This document shows positions 8,172 through 17,122 of a stretch of DNA of 64,000 bases, piece by piece; within the stretch, counting starts at the first letter, position 1, and each line of letters begins with the position of its first letter. The translations under genes and the position numbers were made by a program. The stretch covers positions 4,712,001-4,776,000 of the forward strand of contig NZ_JAPEMU010000001.1 of NCBI RefSeq assembly GCF_026342405.1. The letters are read 5' to 3'. Source of the DNA: Kitasatospora sp. NBC_00240 (GTDB lineage: Bacteria; Actinomycetota; Actinomycetes; Streptomycetales; Streptomycetaceae). A model generated the notes under the pieces. That model was given only the letters and a program-made list of their open reading frames with translations, had not been told where the DNA came from and did not search any database.

Positions 8172-8689
8172 ACCGCTCCTCCGACCCTCGTCAGTGCGCC
8201 CAGCGCCGCGGCGGCGCGCAGTTTCGCGATGCCCTTGGACGCCTGGCTCTTCACGGTGCCCACCGAGCAGTTCATGGCGGCCGCGGCCTGGCTCTCGCTC
8301 AGGTCCTCCCAGTACCGCAGGACGACCGCCTGCCGCTGCCGGGGCGGCAGTGCGGCGAGCGCCCGCAGCAGCCCGGCCCGGTCGTCGGCCCGGTCGTAGG
8401 CGTCGCGCGCCGCCCGCTCCGGGACGGCCGGCACCAGGAACTCCGGCAGCCGCCGGCGGAACCGGCCGGCCTGTTCGTTCAGCAGGATCCGGCGCACGTA
8501 CGCGTACGGTTCGTCGGTCCGCCGCACCCGCCCCCAGGCCGCGTAGGTCTTCTCCAGCGTCGTCTGGACCAGGTCCTCGGCCGTGTGCCGGTCGCCCGCC
8601 AGCAGGAACGCCGTCCTGGACAGGCGTGGCCAGGCCGTGGTGACGAACAGCTGGAACTCGGCGTCCCGCTCGGCCTTCCGCTCTCCCAT
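8168..8689 (-). CDS. SigE-family ECF RNA polymerase sigma factor
   Basis: 173 residues with both core regions: sigma-2 (FQLFVTTAWPRLSRTAFLLAGDRHTAEDLVQTTL, including the -10-binding part, and WGRVRRTDEPYAYVRRIL) and sigma-4 (LPPRQRQAVVLRYWEDLSE, then the helix-turn-helix AAAMNCSVGTVKSQASKGI). This directs RNA polymerase to alternative promoters, typically of stress or envelope genes. The ATG has an ideal SD (AGGAGG, 5 bases upstream). It is the first gene of a two-gene unit with the membrane protein and is transcribed divergently from hrpA. A minus-strand frame running from here to 12733 is only the shadow of hrpA; the real start is 8689. Confidence 0.92.
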   Translation of the reverse strand: MGERKAERDAEFQLFVTTAWPRLSRTAFLLAGDRHTAEDLVQTTLEKTYAAWGRVRRTDEPYAYVRRILLNEQAGRFRRRLPEFLVPAVPERAARDAYDRADDRAGLLRALAALPPRQRQAVVLRYWEDLSESQAAAAMNCSVGTVKSQASKGIAKLRAAAALGALTRVGGAV

Positions 8690-8729
8690 GAGCACCTCCT
8701 GCCCTCCCTGAGTCCGTACGGGCCCCCAA

Positions 8730-8768
8730 CCGTTGCCCCCGACCGCTGCCCCCGACCGCTGCCCCCGA
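8730..8768 (-). repeat. 13-bp tandem repeat upstream of the sigma-factor gene
   Basis: Three copies of CCGYTGCCCCCGA in a row (8730, 8743, 8756), starting 41 bases upstream of the sigma start. The first copy differs from the others at one base. Confidence 0.8.
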
Positions 8769-8784
8769 CCGCCGTCCGGCCGGA

Positions 8785-8824
8785 CGGCTGCCCGCCCGGC
8801 CCGGACACCCGGGGCGGGCAGCCG
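8785..8824. promoter_or_regulatory. 13-bp hairpin in the sigma/hrpA divergent region
   Basis: CGGCTGCCCGCCC at 8785-8797 pairs perfectly with 8812-8824 across a 14-base loop. A second 8-bp hairpin (8876-8897, GAGGTGCG/CGCACCTC) lies just before the hrpA start. They may be leader structures or a terminator remnant; function unknown. Confidence 0.4.
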
Positions 8825-8923
8825 GGGTTCGCGAGTCGTGCCCGGGGGCTGTGACACTGGAGGGGCTCGAAAACCGAGGTGCGCGCAGCCGCACCTCCTT
8901 GCGAACCTAGAGGGATGCCCGCA

Positions 8924-11900
8924 GTGAGTTCTCCCGTAGCCCAGCCCGCCGACGCCCCCGCCGACGCCCCCGAGGGCGGTCTCAGCAAGGGGCCCGGCCG
9001 GGGTAGCGGCATCGGCGAGCTGGCCGTCCGCCTGCCCGAGCTGACCCTGCGCGACCAGCAGCGGATCGGCCGCCGGCTGGAGGGCGCCCGGCGGATCCGC
9101 AAGCCCGAGGCCCGGCAGAAGGCCGCCACCGAGATCGCCGCCGAGATCGACCGGGCCGAGCTGCGGGTCGAGCAGCGCCGGGCCGCCGTCCCGGAGATCA
9201 CGTATCCCGCCGAGCTGCCGGTCAGCCAGAAGAAGGACGACATCCTCGCCGCGATCCGCGACCACCAGGTGGTGATCGTGGCCGGTGAGACGGGCTCCGG
9301 GAAGACCACCCAGATCCCGAAGATCTGCCTGGAGCTGGGCCGCGGCGTCAAGGGCCTGATCGCCCACACCCAGCCGCGCCGGATCGCCGCCCGCACGGTC
9401 GCCGAGCGGGTGGCCGAGGAGTTGCGCACCCCGCTCGGCGAGGCGGTCGGCTGGAAGGTCCGCTTCACCGACCAGGTCGGCCCGGACACCCTGGTCAAGC
9501 TGATGACGGACGGCATCCTGCTGGCCGAGATCCAGACCGACCGCGAGCTGCGCCAGTACGACACCCTGATCATCGACGAGGCGCACGAGCGCAGCCTCAA
9601 CATCGACTTCATCCTCGGGTACGTCAAACAGCTGCTCCCCCGCCGCCCCGACCTCAAGGTCGTCATCACCTCGGCGACCATCGACCCGGAGCGCTTCGCC
9701 AACCACTTCGGCGACGCCCCGATCATCGAGGTCTCCGGCCGGACCTACCCCGTCGAGGTCCGCTACCGCCCGATCCTGGACGAGGCCGACGAGGAGGACG
9801 ACGACCGCGGCGACGTGGACCGCGACCGCGACCAGATCCAGGCGATCTGCGACGCGGCCGAGGAGCTGCAGGCCGAGGGGCCGGGCGACATCCTGGTGTT
9901 CCTCTCCGGCGAGCGCGAGATCCGCGACACCGCGGACGCCCTGAACAAGCTGAAGCTGAAGTTCACCGAGGTCCTGCCGCTGTACGCCCGGCTCTCCTCG
10001 GCGGAGCAGCACCGGGTGTTCCAGCGCTCCGGAAGCCGCCGGATCGTGCTGGCCACCAACGTCGCCGAGACCTCGCTGACCGTCCCCGGCATCAAGTACG
10101 TGATCGACCCGGGCACCGCGAGGATCTCCCGCTACAGCCACCGCACCAAGGTCCAGCGGCTGCCGATCGAGGCGGTCAGCCAGGCCAGCGCCAACCAGCG
10201 CAAGGGCCGCTGCGGCCGTACCTCGGACGGCATCTGCATCCGGCTGTACTCGGAGGAGGACTTCCTCTCCCGCCCCGAGTTCACCGATGCCGAGATCCTG
10301 CGCACCAACCTGGCCTCGGTCATCCTGCAGATGACCGCGGCCGGCCTCGGCGACATCGCGGCGTTCCCGTTCCTGGACCCGCCGGACTCGCGCAACATCA
10401 AGGACGGCGTCAACCTGCTCCACGAGCTGGGTGCCCTCGACCCCGCCGAGAAGGACCCGCGCAAGCGCCTCACCCCGCTCGGCCGCCAGCTCGCCCAGCT
10501 GCCGGTCGACCCGCGGATGGCCCGGATGGTGCTGGAGGCGGACAAGAACGGCTGCGTCCGGGACGTGATGGTGATCGCCGCCGCCCTCTCCATCCAGGAC
10601 CCGCGCGAGCGCCCCACCGAGAAGCGCCAGGCCGCCGACGAACGGCACCGCCGCTTCAACTCCGAGACGTCCGACTTCCTGGCCTTCCTGGCGATGTGGC
10701 GCTACGTCAGGGAGCAGCAGAAGGAGCTCTCCTCCTCGGCCTTCCGCCGGATGTGCAAGGCCGAGTTCCTGAACTACCTGCGGATACGGGAGTGGCAGGA
10801 CATCTACTCCCAGCTGCGGACGGTCGCCAAGCAGCTCGGGGTCACCATCGAGGAGCCCCACCCCGACGCGGAGCCGGACGCGGACCGGATCCACCAGTCG
10901 CTGCTGGCGGGCCTGCTCTCGCACATCGGCCTGTACGACGTGGAGAAGCGCGAGTACGGCGGCGCCCGGGCGGCCCGGTTCGCGGTCTTCCCCGGCTCCG
11001 GCCTGTTCAAGAAGCCGCCGCGCTGGGTGATGTCGGCCGAGCTGGTGGAGACCTCCCGGCTGTGGGCCAGGATCAACGCCAAGATCGAACCGGAGTGGGT
11101 GGAGCCGCTGGCCGGCCACCTGATCAAGCGCAGCTACAGCGAGCCGCACTGGGAGAAGAAGGCCGGCGCGGTGCTGGCCTTCGAGAAGGTGACCCTCTAC
11201 GGGATGCCGATCGTCGCCCAGCGCAAGGTCAACTACGGCCGGATCGACCCGGAGCTCTGCCGCGAGCTGTTCATCCGCAACGCCCTGGTCGAGGGCGACT
11301 GGGAGACCCACCACGACTTCTTCGCGGCCAACCGCACGATGCTCGGCGAGGTCGAGGAGCTGGAGAACCGGGCCCGCCGCCGCGACATCATGGTCGACGA
11401 CCAGACCCTGTTCGACTTCTACGACGCCCGGCTGCCCGAGGACGTCGTCTCCACCCGGCACTTCGACTCCTGGTGGAAGAAGACCCGGCACGACCAGCCC
11501 GACCTGCTCAACTTCGAGAAGTCGATGCTGATCAACGACGCGGCCGGCGGCATCACCGAGGAGGACTACCCGGACTACTGGCAGCAGGGCAAGCTGCGCT
11601 TCAAGCTGACCTACCAGTTCGAGCCGGGCAGCGACGCCGACGGCGTGACGGTGCACATCCCGCTGCCGGTGCTCAACCAGGTCACCTCCGAGGGCTTCGA
11701 CTGGCAGATCCCCGGTCTGCGCGAGGAGTTGGTCACCGCCTACATCCGGGCCCTGCCCAAGGCGCTGCGCCGCAACTTCGTCCCCGCCCCGGACTTCGCC
11801 CGGGCCGCGCTGCGCCAGGTGAGGGAGCGCCAGGCGGCCGGGACCTTCGGGTCCACCGAGCCGCTGCTGCCCTCGCTGGAGCACATCCTGCGCCGCCTGA

Positions 11901-12964
11901 CGGCCGTCACGATCCCGCCGGAGGCCTGGGACGACGAGCGGGTGCCCGACCACCTCAAGGTCACCTTCCGGGTGGTGGACGGCAAGCGGAAGCTCGCGGA
12001 GTCCAAGGACCTGGAGGAGCTGCGGCTGAAGCTGAAGCCCAAGCTGAAGGAGACGCTCTCCTCGGCCGCCTCCGGGCAGGGCATCGAGCAGAGCGGGCTG
12101 ACCGCCTGGCCGGCCTCCCTCCCGGTGCTGCAGCGGACCTTCGAGCAGCGCTCGCGGGGCCACTCGCTGCGGGCCTACCCGGCGCTGGTGGACGAGGGCA
12201 CCTCGGCCGCGGTGAAGCTCTTCGACACCGCGGAGGCCCAGGAGACGGCCATGTGGGCCGGTACCCGACGGCTGCTGATGCTGACCACCAACTCCCCCGC
12301 CAAGTCGATCCAGGGCCGCCTCGGCAACCAGGCCAAGCTCGCCCTCTCGCACAACCCGCACGGCTCGATCCCGGCGCTGTTCGAGGACATCGTGGCCTGC
12401 GCCACCGACCGCCTGATGGAGGCGGCCGGCGGCCCGGCCTGGGACGAGGCGGCCTTCGGCAAGCTCTTCGACAAGGTGCGGGCCGACCTGTACGAGGTCT
12501 CGGCGGACACCACGCTGAAGACCGCGACGGCGCTGATCGCCTTCCACAAGGCCTCGACCCGGTTGAAGACGGTGAGCAGTCCGGTCCTGCTGACGGCGGT
12601 GAACGACATCCGGCTGCACCTGGCCTCGCTGGTACACCCGGGCTTCGTCACCGACACCGGCTGGCGCCGGCTGGGCGACCTGAAGCGCTACCTGCTGGCG
12701 GTGGACCGCCGGCTGGAGGCGCTGCCCAACCACCCGCAGCGGGACGCCCAGCAGCTGCTGAAGGTCCAGCAGGTGCAGCGGGCCTACGGCGACCTGCTGG
12801 CGGCGGTGCCGGCCGGGCGCCGGCCCACCCCCGAGGTCCGGCAGATCCGCTGGATGATCGAGGAGCTGCGGGTGAGCTTCTTCGCCCAGTCGCTGGGCAC
12901 GCCGACCCCGGTCTCGGAGAAGCGGATCATGAAGGCGATGGAGGCGGCGCAGGCGACGCTGTGA
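8924..12964 (+). CDS. hrpA: ATP-dependent RNA helicase, HrpA type (DEAH box)
   Basis: About 1,346 residues, the length of bacterial HrpA. The helicase core shows Walker A GETGSGKTTQIPK, DEAH (IIDEAHERSLNIDF), motif III (ITSATIDPERF) and motif VI (QRKGRCGR), followed by the winged-helix/ratchet region and the long C-terminal DUF3418-type extension typical of HrpA. It unwinds RNA and has been linked to mRNA processing and ribosome rescue in other bacteria. I chose the GTG at 8924 because AGAGGG lies 9 bases before it; the ATG at 8915 is in frame but sits directly on that SD. It is divergent from the sigma-factor unit and followed by tRNA-Asp. Confidence 0.93.
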   Translation: MSSPVAQPADAPADAPEGGLSKGPGRGSGIGELAVRLPELTLRDQQRIGRRLEGARRIRKPEARQKAATEIAAEIDRAELRVEQRRAAVPEITYPAELPVSQKKDDILAAIRDHQVVIVAGETGSGKTTQIPKICLELGRGVKGLIAHTQPRRIAARTVAERVAEELRTPLGEAVGWKVRFTDQVGPDTLVKLMTDGILLAEIQTDRELRQYDTLIIDEAHERSLNIDFILGYVKQLLPRRPDLKVVITSATIDPERFANHFGDAPIIEVSGRTYPVEVRYRPILDEADEEDDDRGDVDRDRDQIQAICDAAEELQAEGPGDILVFLSGEREIRDTADALNKLKLKFTEVLPLYARLSSAEQHRVFQRSGSRRIVLATNVAETSLTVPGIKYVIDPGTARISRYSHRTKVQRLPIEAVSQASANQRKGRCGRTSDGICIRLYSEEDFLSRPEFTDAEILRTNLASVILQMTAAGLGDIAAFPFLDPPDSRNIKDGVNLLHELGALDPAEKDPRKRLTPLGRQLAQLPVDPRMARMVLEADKNGCVRDVMVIAAALSIQDPRERPTEKRQAADERHRRFNSETSDFLAFLAMWRYVREQQKELSSSAFRRMCKAEFLNYLRIREWQDIYSQLRTVAKQLGVTIEEPHPDAEPDADRIHQSLLAGLLSHIGLYDVEKREYGGARAARFAVFPGSGLFKKPPRWVMSAELVETSRLWARINAKIEPEWVEPLAGHLIKRSYSEPHWEKKAGAVLAFEKVTLYGMPIVAQRKVNYGRIDPELCRELFIRNALVEGDWETHHDFFAANRTMLGEVEELENRARRRDIMVDDQTLFDFYDARLPEDVVSTRHFDSWWKKTRHDQPDLLNFEKSMLINDAAGGITEEDYPDYWQQGKLRFKLTYQFEPGSDADGVTVHIPLPVLNQVTSEGFDWQIPGLREELVTAYIRALPKALRRNFVPAPDFARAALRQVRERQAAGTFGSTEPLLPSLEHILRRLTAVTIPPEAWDDERVPDHLKVTFRVVDGKRKLAESKDLEELRLKLKPKLKETLSSAASGQGIEQSGLTAWPASLPVLQRTFEQRSRGHSLRAYPALVDEGTSAAVKLFDTAEAQETAMWAGTRRLLMLTTNSPAKSIQGRLGNQAKLALSHNPHGSIPALFEDIVACATDRLMEAAGGPAWDEAAFGKLFDKVRADLYEVSADTTLKTATALIAFHKASTRLKTVSSPVLLTAVNDIRLHLASLVHPGFVTDTGWRRLGDLKRYLLAVDRRLEALPNHPQRDAQQLLKVQQVQRAYGDLLAAVPAGRRPTPEVRQIRWMIEELRVSFFAQSLGTPTPVSEKRIMKAMEAAQATL

Positions 12965-13067
12965 GCTGGGAGGGGCCTCCGGGAGCCGGTTCGACCTGGG
13001 GGCCCACCATGCAGTACGATCTGTCTTGTTCGCAGCGCAAGCGGGGCGGACAACAGAGTGAAAATCT

Positions 13068-13141
13068 GGTCCTGTGGAGCAGTTGGTTAGCTCGCCACCC
13101 TGTCAAGGTGGAGGTCGCGGGTTCAAGTCCCGTCAGGATCG
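13068..13141 (+). tRNA. tRNA-Asp (anticodon GUC)
   Basis: A 74-base cloverleaf: acceptor arm GGTCCTG pairs with CAGGATC (one G-U), the anticodon stem CCACC/GGTGG encloses CTGTCAA with anticodon GTC at 13102-13104, and the T-arm contains GGTTCAAGTCC. The discriminator base is G and CCA is not encoded. It lies about 100 bases after hrpA and is followed by a strong terminator. Confidence 0.95.
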
Positions 13142-13148
13142 CAGTAGG

Positions 13149-13189
13149 CAAGAGGCCCGGAACCGCGAGGTTCCGGGCCTCTTGTGTTT
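13149..13189 (+). terminator. Terminator of the tRNA-Asp transcript
   Basis: A 16-bp perfect stem (13149-13164 with 13169-13184), GCGA tetraloop, followed by TGTTT. It starts 8 bases after the tRNA. Confidence 0.9.
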
Positions 13190-13431
13190 GACGTGCGGTC
13201 AGCTCCGGCCGCTCCCGGTGGCAGCCGGAGCGGCCCAGGTCACCGCCCACCCCTCCGGTCCGGCGGGCCCGTGCGACCCGCCTCCGGGGGCGGCTGCGGC
13301 CCGGGAGGCGGACCGGGCGGCCGGGGACCGATGTACCCCACGCCAGGTCTAGACCACAAGCCGGGCAAGTGTGACGGTCATCACTCGGCTTTTCCTGAGA
13401 CCGGACACCAGCGACCCCCCTCAGGACGCCC

Positions 13432-13460
13432 CTAATTTAATATATAAAATTGCATAGTCA
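13432..13460. promoter_or_regulatory. AT-rich island downstream of bldC
   Basis: Around 29 bases are nearly all A/T (core AATTTAATATATAAAATT) in sequence that is otherwise above 70% GC. This is the composition bound by the actinomycete nucleoid protein Lsr2, but no target is proven here. Confidence 0.5.
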
Positions 13461-13492
13461 TTGGCCGGGAATCCCCCCCGCCCCACGGATAT

Positions 13493-13517
13493 CCGATCGT
13501 TACTCCGATCGTTACGC
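13493..13517. repeat. Tandem 12-base repeat, possible operator
   Basis: TCCGATCGTTAC occurs twice, one helical turn apart (about 13494 and 13506). The core CGATCG is itself palindromic. Direct repeats spaced by about 11-12 bases are a common protein-binding layout. Confidence 0.45.
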
Positions 13518-13559
13518 GGAAGAAAGCATTCCGGGTGGCCGAATCCATCTCCGGGAACG

Positions 13560-13611
13560 CCGAAGGGACCGCCTCCCAGACCCGGCGGAGTCTGGTGAAC
13601 GGTCCCTTCGG
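13560..13611 (-). terminator. Hairpin downstream of bldC
   Basis: Arms 13560-13571 and 13600-13611 (CCGAAGGGACCG and complement) form a 12-bp stem with an inner CCAGAC/GTCTGG hairpin. It lies 24 bases past the bldC stop codon. Confidence 0.7.
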
Positions 13612-13634
13612 ACTAAAAGTGCGTTTTAGCGCTG

Positions 13635-13841
13635 TCAGGCCTCGGTGCGCTGCGCCGGAATACCGGCCAGCAGGGCGCGCACCTCCGCCTCACGGTAACG
13701 GCGGTGACCGCCGAGCGTGCGAATGGATGTGAGCTTGCCTGCCTTGGCCCAACGCGTCACCGTCTTCGGGTCAACGCGGAACATGGTGGCTACCTCTGCC
13801 GGCGTCAGCAGAGGCTCAGCATCAGGGGTACGAGCGGTCAT
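13635..13841 (-). CDS. bldC: Developmental regulator BldC (MerR-like DNA-binding protein)
   Basis: 68 residues, the exact length of Streptomyces BldC, and from memory the sequence differs from the S. coelicolor protein only near the C-terminus (GIPAQRTEA). The winged helix-turn-helix LTPAEVATMFRVDPKTVTRW with the wing TLGGHRRYREAEV occupies nearly the whole protein; there is no effector domain. BldC binds DNA cooperatively at direct repeats and holds back the switch to sporulation, while also controlling antibiotic genes. The ATG has GAGGAGG 7 bases upstream. It is monocistronic, between a long leader region and a hairpin. Confidence 0.97.
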   Translation of the reverse strand: MTARTPDAEPLLTPAEVATMFRVDPKTVTRWAKAGKLTSIRTLGGHRRYREAEVRALLAGIPAQRTEA

Positions 13842-14465
13842 GAGCGGCCTCCTCGGAGAACCGAACCAGGGCGGTTCTATCCTTCAAATTCTGCACCTTG
13901 GCCCGCGATGCCCGAAATGACATACACAGGCCGAGTCGGTTATAGGACGAACGGCTTGTCCTGGTGTCTACAACTACACCATCCGTCCAGCCCCATCGGC
14001 CAAACCGGCAAAATTGACCCCTACAAGGGCCAAGAGCGACGGAAGGCGATGGACTATCCCATAACGGACAGTCACATTTTCGTGACATTCGGTGATGATG
14101 GGGCCAGACCCGCTGATTCCCTACAAAGCACGCATCAACTCCAGAACCACCCAAAAGTGGGCATGCTCGTGTGGAGGTGGGCTGGTTGTCCCATTTTTAC
14201 ACATAGGGGTAAGTTCACGTCAACGGTGAGTAGTGTCACGTTCGACAGGTATTGACCCGAACCGGGACCTAGGTCACGACCGCCGGGCCCAAGGCCCCAC
14301 CGGTCCGACCGCCGCCACCGGCACCCGCCCCCACCTGCGCTGACGTCGGCTCATCCGCCCTCGGCCCCCGACACTGCGCCCCCTTCCCGCCCTGCGACCC
14401 GGCCCCCGCCGGACCCCCACGGCCGTCTCCTCCCCGGCCCCGCACCGCACCGCCCCGGGGGCCCC
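13842..14465. other. Long leader/promoter region upstream of bldC
   Basis: 624 bases with no convincing gene; plus-strand frames here lack an SD and normal codon usage. The GC content is lower than in neighbouring genes between about 13870 and 14250, as expected for a regulated promoter region. It must contain the bldC promoter (minus strand). The part nearest 14465 is very GC-rich and lies after the stop of the next minus-strand gene. Confidence 0.6.
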
Positions 14466-15374
14466 TCAGTTCGCCTGTCGCAGCGCCAGCACCCGCCGCC
14501 ACCGCAGGGTCACCGTCTCGTACGCCCGCACCGCCGTCGCCGTGTCCCCGGCCCGCAGCGCGGCGAGGCCCTCCTCCAGCTCCCCCGCCGACCGGTCCTC
14601 GGCCAGCCGCTCCGGGCCGAGCAGATGCACCAGGCCCCCGTAGTCCAGCTCCACCAGCGAGCGCGGATGGAACTCCTCCAGCCACCGCCCGATCTGCTCC
14701 GCCCCCTGGGCCGGCTCCCCCTCCGCGACCCCCGTCCGCAGCGCCCGGTAGGCCCTGGCCACCCTACGGCGGGCCTGGGCCATCGGCGTCAGGTAGAACA
14801 GCGCGGCCGGCACCTGTTCTTCCCCCTCGCCGGGTCCGGCCGGGGCCGGCGGCACGAAACAGCGGTCCTCCTCCCCGAACGGCAGGAACCAGCGCACCGG
14901 CACCTCCCACCGGCTGGTCATGATCCACGGGCGGGCGTCCGGGTGCCCGGCCCGCCAGCGCTCCCGGTCGGCCTCCGCCGCGGCCCGGGTGGCCGGCGGC
15001 AGCGCGGTGTCCAGCAGCGCCACCGGGGCGCTCTCCCGCAGCTCGTCCAGCGCCTGCCAGCTGCGCAGCCGGGTGGCCCACGGGCAGACGTACGTGACCC
15101 CGTCCACGGCCCGTACGAAGGCCCGCCCGCTCTCCCGCTCGGGCAGCGCGCGCGGCGTACGCCCCACCAGGTCGGCGAGCGCCGTCCGCTGCTCCTCCAG
15201 CGCCGCCCGCGCGACCGGCTGCTCCACCGCGCCCGCGTCGGGCCCGTGCGCCGAGGCGTACGCCTGCCAGTGGGCCCGGTCGGGCTCGGGGAAGGCGGCC
15301 AGCGGCTCGTAGACCCGCAGGTGGGCGGCGTAGGGCGGGAGCACGGAGGTACGCACGGCGGTCACGCTCTGCAT
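14466..15374 (-). CDS. Conserved hypothetical protein next to vdh
   Basis: 302 residues from the ATG at 15374; the frame stays open upstream but that part has no suitable start. The protein is soluble-looking, Arg/Glu/Ala-rich, with a Trp-rich middle (ADRERWRAGHPDARPWIMTS, EVPVRWFLPFGEEDRCF) and no recognised motif. It lies between bldC and vdh, where S. coelicolor carries a gene of unknown function, so I regard it as a conserved Streptomyces protein. It is transcribed divergently from vdh. No function is proposed. Confidence 0.7.
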   Translation of the reverse strand: MQSVTAVRTSVLPPYAAHLRVYEPLAAFPEPDRAHWQAYASAHGPDAGAVEQPVARAALEEQRTALADLVGRTPRALPERESGRAFVRAVDGVTYVCPWATRLRSWQALDELRESAPVALLDTALPPATRAAAEADRERWRAGHPDARPWIMTSRWEVPVRWFLPFGEEDRCFVPPAPAGPGEGEEQVPAALFYLTPMAQARRRVARAYRALRTGVAEGEPAQGAEQIGRWLEEFHPRSLVELDYGGLVHLLGPERLAEDRSAGELEEGLAALRAGDTATAVRAYETVTLRWRRVLALRQAN

Positions 15375-15584
15375 CGTCGCACGCACCACCCACAGGCCGG
15401 GAGGGTGCGCACGGGAACGGCGTGGCCCGGCCCGGCCCGCGCTCCCCGCCGGGCGGGCCGGGGCGACGGCCGGACAACCTGGGCCGGACCCCGCCGAGGG
15501 GGAGATCGGCGGGCCCCCGCGGACTACGCTTCGCCCTAGGCGCCCGCACCACAGCAGCGGGCCTCGGATACTGGAGTCACCACA

Positions 15585-16745
15585 GTGACCGACGTACAGA
15601 CCGCATCCGCGACGCACCCCGCACCCGGCGTGCTCAGCAGGATCTTCCGCACCGAGCAGGACGGCGCCCCCGGCGACGGCCACGAGCAGGTCGTGCTCTG
15701 CCACGACCGCAGCTCCGGACTCAAGGCGATCATCGCCATCCACTCCACCGCCCTGGGCCCGGCCCTCGGCGGTACCCGCTTCTTCCCGTACCTGACGGAG
15801 GAGGAGGCGCTGGAGGACGCGCTGCGCCTCTCCCGCGGCATGAGCTACAAGAACGCGCTGGCCGGGCTCGACCTGGGCGGCGGCAAGGCCGTCATCATCG
15901 GCGACCCGGGCAAGGACAAGAACGAGGCGATGCTCCGCGCCTACGGCCGGTTCGTGGAGTCCCTGCGCGGGCGCTACGTCACCGCGTGCGACGTGGGCAC
16001 CTACGTCCAGGACATGGACGTGATCGCCCGCGAGACCAGCTTCGTGACGGGCCGCTCGCCCGAGCACGGCGGCGCCGGCGACTCCTCCATCCTGACCGCC
16101 TTCGGCGTCTTCCAGGGGATGCGCGCCTCCGCGCAGGCCCGCTGGGGCCAGCCGACGCTGCGCGGCCGCCGGGTCGGCGTGTCCGGCGTCGGCAAGGTCG
16201 GCCACTACCTGGTCGGCCACCTGGTCGCGGACGGCGCCCACGTGATCGTCACCGACGTCTCCGAGGCGGCCGTGAACCGCGTGCGGGCCGCCCACCCGGA
16301 CGTGGAGGTGGTCGCCGACACCGCGGCGCTGCTGGCGGCCGCCCTGGACGTCTACGCCCCCTGCGCGCTGGGCGGCGCGCTGGACGACCACACGGTGGGC
16401 GCGCTCGGCGCCGCCGGCACCTCGCTGGTCTGCGGCGCGGCCAACAACCAGCTGGCCCACCCGGGCGTCGAGAAGGACCTCGCCGACCGCGGCATCCTGT
16501 ACGCGCCCGACTACCTGGTGAACTCCGGCGGCGTGATCCAGGTCGCCGACGAGATCCAGGGCTTCAACTTCGAGCGGGCCAAGAACAAGGCCACGAAGAT
16601 CTTCGACACCACCCTGGAGATCTTCACCCGGGCCACCACCGACGGCGTGCCGCCGGCCGTCGCCGCGGACCGCCTCGCGGAGAAGCGGATGCGGGAGATC
16701 AGCTCGCTGCGCACGATCCTGCTGCCGGGCGCGCGCGGCAACTGA
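15585..16745 (+). CDS. vdh: Valine (branched-chain amino acid) dehydrogenase
   Basis: 386 residues of the Glu/Leu/Phe/Val dehydrogenase family. It deaminates valine, leucine and isoleucine to 2-oxoacids with NAD+, feeding branched starter units for fatty acids and polyketides. The substrate loop with catalytic Lys (MSYKNALAGLDLGGGKAVI), the Asp-containing ACDVGT and the NAD-binding VSGVGKVGHYL are visible, and the C-terminal NNQLAHP/YAPDYLVNSGGVIQ segments are conserved. The start is the GTG at 15585. The gene is divergent from the unknown gene at 15374 and ends at a strong hairpin. In S. coelicolor the same enzyme is encoded near bldC. Confidence 0.93.
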   Translation: MTDVQTASATHPAPGVLSRIFRTEQDGAPGDGHEQVVLCHDRSSGLKAIIAIHSTALGPALGGTRFFPYLTEEEALEDALRLSRGMSYKNALAGLDLGGGKAVIIGDPGKDKNEAMLRAYGRFVESLRGRYVTACDVGTYVQDMDVIARETSFVTGRSPEHGGAGDSSILTAFGVFQGMRASAQARWGQPTLRGRRVGVSGVGKVGHYLVGHLVADGAHVIVTDVSEAAVNRVRAAHPDVEVVADTAALLAAALDVYAPCALGGALDDHTVGALGAAGTSLVCGAANNQLAHPGVEKDLADRGILYAPDYLVNSGGVIQVADEIQGFNFERAKNKATKIFDTTLEIFTRATTDGVPPAVAADRLAEKRMREISSLRTILLPGARGN

Positions 16746-17122
16746 CCGGGCGTGGGGGGCGGGCTCCCCGCGGGGTCATCCCCCGCCCCCCACGCATCAC
16801 CATGTGGAACCGGATTCTCACTTCCGCACCCGATCGGGCGATCCCGGACCCCCCTTGGGGGGATAATCGAGCCTGGAACGACGGACCTGAATCACCTCCG
16901 GACAGCTTGCTGAACCCCGGAAAACCGCCTGTGACCTGGAAAGACCGGGTCTTGGGTGCGAGCGGTGCGCGCCACGTCACACTGACGACGTACCGCCCGG
17001 CGGCAGAAACAGGTACCGTTAATGCTCCAAGGGACGGTTCTCCCCATTCGGGCAGGCCGCTCCTGATCATGAACACGTGTCAGACTCGGGGCCGTGAGCC
17101 CCATCGTTGAGGGGGTCGACCC
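16746..17122 (+). other. Intergenic region vdh to DUF3073 gene
   Basis: 377 bases holding the vdh terminator at 16750-16795, a lower-GC promoter-like stretch around 16980-17080 (including GTTAATG near 17018), a small GGGGC/GCCCC hairpin at about 17089-17103 and a purine-rich SD before 17123. No gene is supported on either strand. Confidence 0.65.
16750..16795 (+). terminator. vdh terminator
   Basis: A 14-bp perfect stem (16750-16763 with 16782-16795, GCGTGGGGGGCGGG and complement) begins 5 bases after the stop codon. Confidence 0.85.

Larger units (their letters stand above)
13190..13634. other. Intergenic region between tRNA-Asp and bldC
   Basis: 445 bases without a supported gene. It holds a small hairpin (GGCCGCTCC/GGAGCGGCC, about 13208-13236), an unusually AT-rich stretch at about 13430-13460, a tandem 12-base repeat at 13493-13517 and the hairpin at 13560-13611 that probably ends bldC. 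Confidence 0.7.

Noticed and set aside
8168..12733. A 1,521-codon minus-strand frame spanning hrpA
   Set aside because: It is the antisense shadow of the G/C-rich hrpA codons; only the last 173 codons (start 8689) are a real sigma factor.
13704..14255. Plus-strand frame of 183 codons over the bldC leader
   Set aside because: Antisense to bldC at its start, no SD, poor codon usage and no motif.
14466..16460. Extension of the 302-residue unknown gene to 664 codons
   Set aside because: The extension runs antisense through vdh; the domain-like part begins at 15374.
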